Shown here: positions 17,378 to 25,723 of the stretch, one piece after another | How the letters are laid out: each line of letters opens with the position of its first letter | Numbering within the stretch: the first letter of the stretch is position 1 | Program-made: the position numbers and the translations under genes | The notes under the pieces: model-generated | The model's database searches: none | Told to the model about the DNA's origin: nothing | Seen by the model: the letters and a program-made list of their open reading frames with translations, nothing else | Source: Bradyrhizobium manausense | Lineage (GTDB): Bacteria > Pseudomonadota > Alphaproteobacteria > Rhizobiales > Xanthobacteraceae | DNA length: 64,000 bases | NCBI RefSeq assembly: GCF_018131105.1 | Contig: NZ_JAFCJI010000001.1 | Location: 1,054,001-1,118,000, forward strand | Direction of reading: 5' to 3'

Positions 17378-17402
17378 CTTGCAACGTCTAACGAGCGTGA
17401 GG
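17378..17402 (+). promoter_or_regulatory. Decamer-repeat operator candidate, site B
   Basis: CTTGC-AACGTCTAAC at 17378-17392 matches the first part of site A; the next decamer (17393-17402) is not conserved. It lies about 67-81 bp upstream of the histidine kinase start, in the same orientation relative to its gene as sites A and C. The surrounding 338-bp gap (17121-17458) otherwise holds only the leftward promoter block of paralogue 1. Confidence 0.5.
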
Positions 17403-17458
17403 CACCGGTCTGCATCAGTATAGCTTTCGAGTTAGGCCTATTTCCAACGGGGGAGGCT

Positions 17459-18133
17459 ATGATGCCCGGTATCAGCTCTCGGACGGACGACAGAAGCGTT
17501 CGATCACATTTCGTCAGCAACCTGGATGAGGTCTCGCGCGACTGGGAACTCGTGCTGCGTGAGTCGCACCACCGCATGAAGAACACGCTGACGCTGCTGG
17601 GTGCGTCAGTCCGTCGCGACTTCACACGAGCGGGTGGACGAGACATGTCGGTTGCGGTTGACCGGCTGGAGCGGCGGATCGTCGCGTTCGGAAGGCTCTA
17701 TCAGCTGCTGTCCGACAATGACGATCTCACGGAAATCTCCGTCGAGACCTTCTTCGAAAAGCTGTGCTGTGCGCTTTCCGAGGCCGTGCTGGAGCCGGCA
17801 GGCGTCCGCTGCGAGGCATCGATTGCGAGCGGCACACTGCCGGCATGGCAGTGCCATCGGCTCGCTCTGATGCTGACGGAGCTGGTCACGAATGCGGCAA
17901 AGCATGCTTTTCCGAACAAGAAGGGTGCGCTGATCCGCATCGAGATGGCGAACCGCGCGGGCTCCTGGTTCTGCGCAGTCGTCGACAACGGTGTCGGTGC
18001 GACCAACCCACTTCAGGGGGCCGGCAGCCGGATCCTGGAAGGTCTGGCGCGCAGCCTCGGTGCTCGCTTGTACGGCGATGCCGGGCAGGGCGGCACGCGC
18101 GTATCCATCGCGATGCCGCTTGTACCGGCCTGA
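17459..18133 (+). CDS. Soluble HisKA_2 (HWE-like) sensor histidine kinase without sensor domain
   Basis: 224 residues. The phosphoacceptor motif ESHHRMKN places the histidine at H38. The N-box LTELVTNAAKHAF and the G1 box DNGVGA follow, and the protein ends in a GGTRVSIAMPL-type G2 region. There is no PAS, GAF or membrane segment, so it is little more than the catalytic core. The strong GGGGGAGG site is only 2 bases before the first ATG and 5 before the second at 17462, so translation may begin at the second. No response regulator is adjacent. It heads the stress cluster, with the VOC gene 22 bp after it. Confidence 0.85.
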   Translation: MMPGISSRTDDRSVRSHFVSNLDEVSRDWELVLRESHHRMKNTLTLLGASVRRDFTRAGGRDMSVAVDRLERRIVAFGRLYQLLSDNDDLTEISVETFFEKLCCALSEAVLEPAGVRCEASIASGTLPAWQCHRLALMLTELVTNAAKHAFPNKKGALIRIEMANRAGSWFCAVVDNGVGATNPLQGAGSRILEGLARSLGARLYGDAGQGGTRVSIAMPLVPA

Positions 18134-18155
18134 ACGGCAAATCAGGGAGTTCGAC

Positions 18156-18845
18156 ATGACGATCATCGAGACAAAGCACGACGTCGAAGCAAAAACGTCA
18201 AAGCCGCATCGGGCCGATCTCAAGCTCGAGGTCATTGTCGTTCCAGTATCGGACGTCGATCGCGCCAAGGCATTTTATGCAAGCCTTGGCTGGAGACTGG
18301 ACGCCGACTTTGCTTCGGCTGACGACTGGCGCGTCATCCAGTTCACGCCGCCTGGCTCGGCCTGTTCGGTGATTTTCGGCAAGAACGTCACATCAGCGGC
18401 GCCCGGCTCGGCGCAAGGCCTGTATTTGATTGTCTCCGACCTCGAGGCGGCCCGACAGGATCTGCTCGCGCGCGGCGTCAAGATTAGCGAACCCTTCCAC
18501 GGTGGCGGCGATGTTCACGCCGGGACGGATGAGCCGTATCTGTTCGGCCGCATCAGGCTCAGCGGCGCCGATCCAAAGCGCGGCAGCTACAGCTCGTTTG
18601 CCTCTTTCAGGGATCCCGATGGCAATTGCTGGTTCTTCCAGGAAGTGACCGCGCGACTGCCCGGCCGCATCGAGGCGACGGACACCACCTTCTCCTCGTC
18701 GAGCGAGCTTGCACGCGCGCTGCGTCGCGCGGCGGCGGCGCATGGTGAGCATGAGAAGCGGACTGGCGTGCACGACGAGAATTGGCAGGACTGGTATGCC
18801 GACTACATCGTGCGCGAACAGGCAGGCCAGCCGCTGCCGACCTGA
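18156..18845 (+). CDS. VOC-superfamily (glyoxalase/bleomycin-resistance-like) protein
   Basis: 229 residues from the ATG at 18156, preceded by AGGGAG. The N-terminal part carries the VOC pattern VIVVPVSDVDRAKAFYASLGW, and a second half-site ends FASFRDPDGNCWFFQEV, giving one complete betaalphabetabetabeta pair. A C-terminal extension of about 60 residues (from TARLPG) is helical and ends EHEKRTGVHDENWQDWYADY, a tail seen in some rhizobial VOC proteins. Metal-dependent isomerase, epoxide-opening or dioxygenase chemistry is possible. Its place between a kinase and an epoxide hydrolase hints at detoxification of reactive electrophiles. Confidence 0.8.
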   Translation: MTIIETKHDVEAKTSKPHRADLKLEVIVVPVSDVDRAKAFYASLGWRLDADFASADDWRVIQFTPPGSACSVIFGKNVTSAAPGSAQGLYLIVSDLEAARQDLLARGVKISEPFHGGGDVHAGTDEPYLFGRIRLSGADPKRGSYSSFASFRDPDGNCWFFQEVTARLPGRIEATDTTFSSSSELARALRRAAAAHGEHEKRTGVHDENWQDWYADYIVREQAGQPLPT

Positions 18846-18966
18846 CGCGCTCGCGTGAATAGCCAGATCGGCTTTCGCGGCGCGCGATGGCTCATTGCGC
18901 GCCGCGATGCGTTTCACATCTTGCGAAGTTCATCCCACGCCAGAAGCCGATCTTGCGTTACGACGA

Positions 18967-19001
18967 CTCGCAACGGCTAACGCGGCCTAACAATCCATAA
19001 C
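18967..19001 (+). promoter_or_regulatory. Decamer-repeat operator candidate, site C (three repeats)
   Basis: CTCGC (18967-18971) is followed by AACGGCTAAC, GCGGCCTAAC and AATCCATAAC (18972-19001). That is three head-to-tail decamers, each ending TAAC. The site lies about 100-140 bp upstream of the epoxide hydrolase start at 19104 and reads in the direction of that gene. It is the fullest example of the repeat in this window. Confidence 0.58.
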
Positions 19002-19103
19002 GAGCCAATGGCCGGCGGCTGCGCCAATCTGCTTTCAAGACGGACCGAGATGTCGATCTCGAATTTCGGTCGACGTCACGGACGAAAGCCAGGGAGATCC
19101 AAA

Positions 19104-20417
19104 ATGACGACGCGAACACGAGCCGACATTATGAACCCCGACCGCCGCCAGCTGCTTGGCCAGGCCGCGATGGGCGCCGTTGCCGCGAGCATGGCGAGCC
19201 TGTTTCCGGCCCACCCGGTAAAGGGTGCTGCAAGCGGATCAATTCGTCCATTTCACGTCAACGTGCCCGAGGAAGATCTGCTCGATCTGCGACGCCGTCT
19301 CGCAATGACGCGCTGGCCGGATCGCGAGATCGTCGCCGATCAATCGCAGGGCGTGCAGCTCACGACGGTCCAGCAGCTGGTTCGCTACTGGCAGTCCGAT
19401 TACGACTGGCGCAAGATGGAGACGCGGCTGAACGCTCTGCCGCAATTCGTCACCGAGATCGACGGCGTCGACATTCACTTCATTCACGTGCGTTCCAAGC
19501 ACGACAACGCGCTGCCGATGATCGTCACCCATGGTTGGCCGGGCTCGATCATCGAGCAGATCAAGATCATCGGCCCGCTGACAGATCCAACCACGCACGG
19601 CGCGACGGCGGCCGATGCATTCGACCTCGTGATCCCTTCGCTGCCCGGCCACGGCTTCTCCGGCAAGCCGACGGCCCTCGGCTGGGATCCGCAGCGCATC
19701 GCGCGGGCCTGGGTCGTGCTCATGAAGCGGCTTGGCTATACCCGTTACGTCGCCCAGGGCGGCGATTGGGGCAATGCAGTCACCGAGCAGATGGCGCTGC
19801 TGGCGCCGCCGGAGTTGCTTGGCATTCACACCAACATGCCCGCGACCGTTCCCGACGACATCGCCAAGGCGCTCCAGCCCGGTGGATCGAAGCCATCGGG
19901 CCTCTCGGCCGACGAGAGCTACGCTTACGACCAGCTCGACGATTTCTACAAGCACGGCCTCGGCTACGCGATCGAGATGTCGAACCGGCCGCAGACGCTG
20001 TACGGCCTGGTGGATTCGCCAGCGGGCCTGGCGTCCTGGATGCTCGACCACGACGCACGCAGCGCCGCGATGATTGCGCGTGTCTTCGACGGAAAGACCG
20101 AAGGCCTGTCGCGCGATGACGTCATCGACAACATCGCGCTTTACTGGCTCACCAACACGGCGGTGTCATCGGCGCGGCTGTACTGGGAGAACAGGCTGGT
20201 ATTTTTCGCGCCCAAGCACGTGAATATCCCGGTCGCCGTCAGCGTCTTCCCCGACGAAATCTATGCCGCCCCGCGCAGTTGGGCCGAGAAGGCCTATCCC
20301 CAGCTGATCCACTACAACCGTCTCGACAAGGGCGGCCACTTCGCGGCCTGGGAGCAGCCCGCGCTTTTCTGCGCGGAAATGCGCACCGCGTTCCGTCCAC
20401 TACGCCAGTCGATTTAA
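19104..20417 (+). CDS. Epoxide hydrolase family protein with Tat signal
   Basis: 437 residues from the ATG at 19104, which has AGGGAG upstream; the longer frame to 19008 lacks one. A twin-arginine signal is present (DRRQLLG at residues 13-19, then a hydrophobic AAMGAVAASMASL), so the enzyme is probably exported folded. The alpha/beta-hydrolase fold has the epoxide hydrolase N-terminal domain, HGWPGS (143-148) forming the oxyanion side, nucleophile D221 in GGDWG, and a catalytic histidine in KGGHFAAWE near the C-terminus. Export separates it from cytosolic fellows in the cluster and suggests action on incoming epoxides. Confidence 0.88.
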   Translation: MTTRTRADIMNPDRRQLLGQAAMGAVAASMASLFPAHPVKGAASGSIRPFHVNVPEEDLLDLRRRLAMTRWPDREIVADQSQGVQLTTVQQLVRYWQSDYDWRKMETRLNALPQFVTEIDGVDIHFIHVRSKHDNALPMIVTHGWPGSIIEQIKIIGPLTDPTTHGATAADAFDLVIPSLPGHGFSGKPTALGWDPQRIARAWVVLMKRLGYTRYVAQGGDWGNAVTEQMALLAPPELLGIHTNMPATVPDDIAKALQPGGSKPSGLSADESYAYDQLDDFYKHGLGYAIEMSNRPQTLYGLVDSPAGLASWMLDHDARSAAMIARVFDGKTEGLSRDDVIDNIALYWLTNTAVSSARLYWENRLVFFAPKHVNIPVAVSVFPDEIYAAPRSWAEKAYPQLIHYNRLDKGGHFAAWEQPALFCAEMRTAFRPLRQSI

Positions 20418-20481
20418 GTCGAGCAGGACGTGCGGATCACGCGCGCCCTTGTCCTTCAACGACAAATCAGGAGTGAAAACC

Positions 20482-21330
20482 ATGAATCGTCCCGAACGCA
20501 ACTTCACGACGGAAGACATAAGGCTGGAGCGGCGCTTGCCGACATACTGGCGCGTCACCTTCGACATGCCGCCGGTGAACATCTTTGGCCCGAAGCACCT
20601 TCCGCTGCTGAACGATATCATTACTACGATCGAGACAGATCCGCAGGTCAAGGTCGTCGTGTTCGACAGCGCCGTCGAAGGCTTCTTCATCACGCATTAT
20701 GACTTCCTGGCACCGCTCGAGGACTCCCTTAACATCCCGCCGGGGCCGACAGGGCTTCAGGCATTGCCCGATATGCTGGTGCGCCTGAGCCGGGCGCCGG
20801 TGGTGTCGATTGCCTCGATCCGGGGCCGCGCGACCGGTGTCGGCAGTGAGCTCGCGCTCGCAAGCGACATGCGCTTTGCCAGCCGCGAGAAGGCGATCCT
20901 GTCGCAATGGGAGGTCGGCGCGGGTCTCGTGCCCGGTGGCGGGCCGATGGCGCGGCTGCCGCGCCTGATGGGCCGCGGCCGCGCGCTCGAGGTGTTGCTC
21001 GGTGCCGACGACATCCGCGGCGATCTCGCTGAGCGCTACGGCTATGTGAACCGGTCGCTGCCGGATGCCGAGCTCGATGGCTTTGTCGACGCGCTTGCCA
21101 TGCGTATCGCGTCCTTCGACAAGGACGCGATCGCCGAGACCAAGCGTCTCGTCGATGTCGCGAGCCTGCCGCCGGATGACGAGATCAAGCCGGAGTGGGA
21201 CGCGTTCATCGCAGCCCTCGGTCGTCCCGCAAGCGAGACCAGGCTCAAGGCGCTTTTCGCGCGTGGTTTCCACCGCGCGGGCGACGTCGAGAACCGGCTG
21301 GGCTTCCACGTCGGCCAGATCGGCATCTGA
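20482..21330 (+). CDS. Enoyl-CoA hydratase/isomerase (crotonase) family protein
   Basis: 282 residues from the ATG at 20482, with AGGAG 7 bases before it. The crotonase core is present: RAPVVSIASIRGRATGVGSELALASDMRFAS covers the oxyanion-hole region, with ATGVGSELA replacing the commoner AxGGGxELA. The glutamates typical of true hydratases are not clearly placed (the second site reads WEVGAGLVPGGG), so the reaction may be something other than hydration. It lies 64 bp after the epoxide hydrolase and is likely cotranscribed with it. Confidence 0.75.
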   Translation: MNRPERNFTTEDIRLERRLPTYWRVTFDMPPVNIFGPKHLPLLNDIITTIETDPQVKVVVFDSAVEGFFITHYDFLAPLEDSLNIPPGPTGLQALPDMLVRLSRAPVVSIASIRGRATGVGSELALASDMRFASREKAILSQWEVGAGLVPGGGPMARLPRLMGRGRALEVLLGADDIRGDLAERYGYVNRSLPDAELDGFVDALAMRIASFDKDAIAETKRLVDVASLPPDDEIKPEWDAFIAALGRPASETRLKALFARGFHRAGDVENRLGFHVGQIGI

Positions 21331-21445
21331 TGGAACCGCTGCGGCGCTCGACCGGTTGGATCGCGACACGGCGCCGCCGCCGCGATAGCCTTCCACCGGT
21401 GCGGAGCGCCGCCGGACGACCCCAAGGCAAACAAGGAGAAACAAG

Positions 21446-21868
21446 ATGATCCGCAAGGCAAAAGCAGTCTGGCAGGGCACCGGCCGCGATGGCACCGGCC
21501 ATCTCTCGAGCGAATCCGGCGTGCTCGCCGAGACGCCTTATTCGTTCAAGACCCGCTTCGAGAACGAGAAGGGCACCAATCCCGAGGAATTGATCGCGGC
21601 GGCCCACGCCGGCTGCTTTACGATGGCACTGGCCTTCGGCCTTCAACTCGCCGGCTTTACGCCGACCGAGCTGTCCACCGAGGCCGCGGTCACGCTCGAT
21701 CCGGAGGGGAAGGGGTTCAAGATCAGCAAGTCGGCGCTGACCCTGCGCGCCAAGGTGCCGAACCTCGACGACGCCGGCTTTGCCCGCATCGCCGGCGAGG
21801 CCGAGAAGAACTGTCCGGTGTCGAAAGTGCTGAACGCTGCGATCACGCTCGACGCGAAGTTGATCTGA
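21446..21868 (+). CDS. OsmC-family peroxiredoxin
   Basis: 140 residues, normal for OsmC. The two redox cysteines are at C57 (HAGCFTMAL) and C123 (KNCPVSK), the arrangement used by OsmC/Ohr proteins to reduce organic hydroperoxides with lipoyl or thiol partners. The domain begins [21 protein letters not shown], as in E. coli OsmC. AAGGAG is 6-9 bases upstream of the ATG. It sits between a crotonase-like gene and msrA, which fits an oxidative or osmotic stress unit. Confidence 0.92.
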   Translation: MIRKAKAVWQGTGRDGTGHLSSESGVLAETPYSFKTRFENEKGTNPEELIAAAHAGCFTMALAFGLQLAGFTPTELSTEAAVTLDPEGKGFKISKSALTLRAKVPNLDDAGFARIAGEAEKNCPVSKVLNAAITLDAKLI

Positions 21869-22017
21869 GCGAACGCCGGGGAGCCATTCCCCAGGACTTA
21901 TTCCCAGGACTTGCCAGCATCGGTCCGATGGAGGCAAAGTCCTGGGAAAGGAACCATCGGCGAGAAGCGTTTCCGCACGGATGCGAGCACCTCGACGGAG
22001 CGAAAGGAACACATCAC

Positions 22018-22533
22018 ATGACGACAGAGCGCGCAGTTTTGGCTGGAGGCTGCTTCTGGGGCATGCAGGATCTCATCCGCAAGCAGACGGGTGTGATCTC
22101 CACGCGCGTCGGCTACACCGGCGGCCGGGTGAAGAATGCGACCTATCGCAATCACGAAGGCCATGCCGAAGCGATCGAGATCATGTTCGATCCCGCGAAG
22201 ACGAGCTTCCGCACCATGCTGGAGTTCTTCTTCCAGATCCATGATCCCACCACGCTCAATCGCCAGGGCAACGACCTGGGGACGAGCTACCGCTCCGCGA
22301 TCTTCTACACGTCAGACGACCAGAAGCGCATCGCCGAGGACACCATTGCCGATGTCGCAGCATCGGGGCTGTGGCCTGGCAAGGTGGTGACCGAAGTCGC
22401 CCCGGTCGGCGAATTCTGGGAGGCCGAGCCCGAGCATCAGGATTATCTCGAGCGCTATCCTGACGGCTACACCTGTCACTTCATCCGGCCCGACTGGAAG
22501 CTGCCGCGACGTGCGGCCGCCGTGGGAGGCTAG
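22018..22533 (+). CDS. msrA: Peptide-methionine (S)-S-oxide reductase MsrA
   Basis: 171 residues from the ATG at 22018; the longer frame starting at 21928 carries a non-conserved leader. The active site GGCFWG is at residues 10-15 with catalytic C12, and the family pattern GYTGG followed by [17 protein letters not shown] confirms MsrA. It repairs oxidised methionine in proteins. C-terminal resolving cysteines of some MsrA types are not obvious (one Cys in [10 protein letters not shown]). It is the last gene of the rightward stress cluster and is convergent with paralogue 2, 20 bp away. Confidence 0.94.
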   Translation: MTTERAVLAGGCFWGMQDLIRKQTGVISTRVGYTGGRVKNATYRNHEGHAEAIEIMFDPAKTSFRTMLEFFFQIHDPTTLNRQGNDLGTSYRSAIFYTSDDQKRIAEDTIADVAASGLWPGKVVTEVAPVGEFWEAEPEHQDYLERYPDGYTCHFIRPDWKLPRRAAAVGG

Positions 22534-22553
22534 AGCTCGCGACGGGATCTCAG

Positions 22554-25397
22554 TTATGCCGCGCGCAGTTGCGTGATCAGGCCGCGCGCCATCCGCATAT
22601 CGGCGATATCAGATCCTTCGGTCAGCATGTCGCAGACCTTCTCCAGAGCAGCGAGTGCCTCTGCGCGCTGATCCTGCTTCATCCTGAGCTGCGCGATGCT
22701 GATGGCGCATCGCAGCTGCCAGAACTCTGCGCCCTGTTGCGTGGCCAGGTCCATGGCTTCGTGAAAGCAGGCGTCGGCGGCTTCTGGTTGCGGTGCCTCT
22801 CTCAGCATCAGCTCACCCTTGATGCGAAGCAGCTCCGGCAGATACCAGCGTTCCTGCCTGTCGTTGCAACGCGCCAACGCGTTCTCGACCGTGTCTAAGC
22901 CCTGATGGACCTGGTTGGCTTGTCCGAAACATGCCGCGAGCTCGCCGAGCAGGGGAAGAAAGCGCGGCAGGAAGCGCGCATCGCCGGCACGATTGAGTTC
23001 GTCGCGCAGCAGCGGCAGGCCCGTCTCGACATTCGTGCGCCGAGCGACGACCAACGCGTTGAACGCGCGCGCCCACAGACCCCAGAGCCTGATGGCGTGG
23101 CGATCGGTGTGCTCCAGCAACTCGGTCCCATAGCGCTCGGCGGCATCGTAGTCACCGGCCAGAAAGGCGATCGGGCAGGCGGCTTGTCCGAGCACGCTAC
23201 AGAAGGTCAGCGCGTGTCCGTTGGCACGGCCTTCATGGATGTTCTGCTCGGCGAGTGCCAGGGCCTGATCCGCATAACCCTGGAGCCACAGGATGCGGGC
23301 GCGAAAATATTTTGTCGATATCCGCAAATCGAGCGGGAAGATCTTAGGCTTCTCGGCCAGCACATGCAGCGACGCATTCACCCGGTCGATACGAACGCGC
23401 GCCTCGCGCTGATCTCCGAGATAATGCAGCACGACGGCCGTGAGGCGGTCCGCCAGCATGAGGTCCGTCTTGTCAGGCGAATTCGCCGCGGCTTCGGCGA
23501 AACGGTCGGCGAGCGCGCGCGCCTTGCCGAACGCGCCATTGTTGAACTGATCGATGGACAAGCCCCAGAGGGCCCGCAACCTGAAATCCTTGTCATCGAA
23601 CCTGTCGGCCAGCTCGAGCGTGGCTTCGAGAACGGGGCGCGCCTCGCGCGCCCGCCCTTCGCCGTACATGAGCGACCAGCCGAGCGCCGCGAGGAGCTGC
23701 ATGCGCAGCCGGTCGTCGTCTTGGTCTCCGAGCGCGGCCAGTGCGGTTCTGGCGCGCTCGCGACATTCGGAGAACAAGGAAAGACGAACCCAGAGCGTGA
23801 CCGCCACCGCCGTCAGCCCGATGCCGAGCTGTGCGTCGCCATCGGGCGAGAGGGCCCAATCCAGCGCGGCGCGCAGATTGTCCAGTTCCGCGCCGTAGGT
23901 GCCTAGCCAGTCCGTCAGGGGGGAGGAGGTCTCGGCTTCGGCGCGCTCGAACAGGCCGCGGAAGTATTCGGCATGCCGCTGTGCGATCCGCTTGGCTTCA
24001 CCGGCTTCGTTGAGCTTGCCGAGCGCGTAGGTCCGCGTCGTATCCAGCAGGCGATAGCGCAGTGTTCGTGCGCCTGAGGGTGCGATCAGCGACTTCGTGA
24101 CGAGATTGTCGATCGCCTCCATCGTCGCGGCGGCACTGAGCCCGTCGCCCGAGGCGACGGCGGCGGCTGCCTCCGGCGTGAACGGCCCGACGAAGACCGA
24201 CAATCTCCGCAAGATGGCGCTCTCGGATGCGGAAAGCAGGTCGTAGCTCCAGTCGAGCGCGGCGCTGAGCGTCTGGTGTCGCGGGATGGCGGTGCGTCGC
24301 CCGCGCCATTGCAGCGAAAAGCGGCTGTCGAGCAGGGATGCCGTGCCGGCGATTCCATAGGCGTTGACGCGTCCCGCCGCGAGTTCGATCGCAAGCGCGA
24401 TGCCGTCAAGGCGGCGGCAGATGTCGGCCACCAGCGGCGCTTCCTCCGCGCTGAGCTGAAATGCTCCGGAACTCTGCGCGATACGTTCGACGAAGAGCTG
24501 GGCTGCGGGATAGGCGAGAACGTCGGCCACGGCGAGATCGTCGCGCCGGGGCGGGCAGTCCAGCGGAAACAGTCGAAAGATACGTTCGCCTTCGCTGCGA
24601 AAGGATTCACGGCTGGTTGCCAGCACGTGCAACCGCGGCGCCTCGCGAACGAGGCGCTCGACCAACGGTGCAAGGCTCTCCAGCACATGCTCGCAACTGT
24701 CGAAGATCAGCAATGTCGGCTTCGACTGGAGATGGGTCAGCAGGGCCGGGACCGGATCTTCCGCATTGATGGACAGCCCGAGGGTGGAGGCGATGGTGAT
24801 CGCCGCGAGTTCGGGCTTTCGCACCGGTCCGAAGTCGATGAAAAAGACTGTGCCGTCAAAATGCCCAAGTCGGCGATGGCCCACGGTCACGGCCACGGCT
24901 GTCTTGCCGATCCCGCCCGGGCCGACCACGGTGACGAAGCGGTGCTGCGCGAGCCCGGTCGAAATCTTCTCGATGACGTCGTCTCGCCCGATTACCCTGG
25001 CGAGTGGAGCGGGCAGCGAGCGGGGCAGGGGAACGTCGACCGGGGAAGCAGGAAGCGCGGGCGCGACCTGCGCCAGCGACGCGACGAAGCAATAGCCTCG
25101 CCCGGGAACGTTGACGACATAACGGGCCGACTTGCCGGTGTCTCCGAGCGCCTTGCGCAGTGCTGCGATATGGAAGCGGAGGCTGCCATCATCGACATTC
25201 ACGTCGGCCCAGACGCGCTTGACGAGCTCGCGTTTGTCGACCACTTCGCCGGGCCGCTCGGCCAGGAAGATCAGGATGTCGAGCGCACGGCCCCCGACGT
25301 GAAGATGCGCGCCGTCCCTCTCCAGGAGGCGCGACTTCGGAAACAGTCGAAATGGCCCAAAAGAAATGGCCGAGTCTTGGTTGTTGTTATCTGGCAC
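22554..25397 (-). CDS. Winged-helix transcriptional regulator with NTPase and helical-repeat domains (paralogue 2)
   Basis: 947 residues from the GTG at 25397; GAGGGGG lies 9 bases upstream and similarity to paralogue 1 begins here. The winged helix (residues about 10-105) is almost identical to that of paralogue 1. The NTPase has Walker A GPGGIGKTA and Walker B TLLIFDSCEH. The helical C-terminal half is clearly more divergent. So the two proteins should recognise the same or very similar DNA while responding to different signals. It closes the right end of the stress cluster, convergent with msrA. Confidence 0.82.
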   Translation of the reverse strand: MPDNNNQDSAISFGPFRLFPKSRLLERDGAHLHVGGRALDILIFLAERPGEVVDKRELVKRVWADVNVDDGSLRFHIAALRKALGDTGKSARYVVNVPGRGYCFVASLAQVAPALPASPVDVPLPRSLPAPLARVIGRDDVIEKISTGLAQHRFVTVVGPGGIGKTAVAVTVGHRRLGHFDGTVFFIDFGPVRKPELAAITIASTLGLSINAEDPVPALLTHLQSKPTLLIFDSCEHVLESLAPLVERLVREAPRLHVLATSRESFRSEGERIFRLFPLDCPPRRDDLAVADVLAYPAAQLFVERIAQSSGAFQLSAEEAPLVADICRRLDGIALAIELAAGRVNAYGIAGTASLLDSRFSLQWRGRRTAIPRHQTLSAALDWSYDLLSASESAILRRLSVFVGPFTPEAAAAVASGDGLSAAATMEAIDNLVTKSLIAPSGARTLRYRLLDTTRTYALGKLNEAGEAKRIAQRHAEYFRGLFERAEAETSSPLTDWLGTYGAELDNLRAALDWALSPDGDAQLGIGLTAVAVTLWVRLSLFSECRERARTALAALGDQDDDRLRMQLLAALGWSLMYGEGRAREARPVLEATLELADRFDDKDFRLRALWGLSIDQFNNGAFGKARALADRFAEAAANSPDKTDLMLADRLTAVVLHYLGDQREARVRIDRVNASLHVLAEKPKIFPLDLRISTKYFRARILWLQGYADQALALAEQNIHEGRANGHALTFCSVLGQAACPIAFLAGDYDAAERYGTELLEHTDRHAIRLWGLWARAFNALVVARRTNVETGLPLLRDELNRAGDARFLPRFLPLLGELAACFGQANQVHQGLDTVENALARCNDRQERWYLPELLRIKGELMLREAPQPEAADACFHEAMDLATQQGAEFWQLRCAISIAQLRMKQDQRAEALAALEKVCDMLTEGSDIADMRMARGLITQLRAA

Positions 25398-25440
25398 GCG
25401 CCATCGCCCCCTCGGAGGGGAGTCAAAATTTGTTTGATTT

Positions 25441-25480
25441 TGTCTACCAGAACGAAGCGTACAGTAAACTGTACGAAAGC
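25441..25480 (-). promoter_or_regulatory. Promoter-like block with perfect palindrome upstream of paralogue 2
   Basis: It carries the same three conserved blocks as upstream of paralogue 1: TCTACCAGAACGA 25443-25455, AGTAAAC 25463-25469 and CGAAAGC 25474-25480. Here the middle block lies inside a perfect inverted repeat, GTACAGT-AA-ACTGTAC (25459-25474), absent in paralogue 1. The minus strand gives TTTACT and TAGACA with 16 bp between. A dimeric repressor could sit on the palindrome. The rest of the 326-bp gap (25398-25723) shows nothing else that I can support. Confidence 0.55.
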
Positions 25481-25723
25481 AGCAAAGGCGGCGGTGGGGT
25501 CGCTTGCAGCCGCTTCGGCAGATTGCGTGCGACCAAAATATCACTGCTAAATGAACAGGTTATGACGACGTCGATCTGACGCGTCCCGGCAGTCTCCAGT
25601 CCCGCGCAATGGACATGCCCCTCATCGACGGCGCCGCCATTGACGATCGCCACAGAGTGCTGCGAATGGAGCCTTGGGAGCCGGTCCCGCCTTGACTTGG
25701 GCTCACGACTTTCGGAACAGGAC

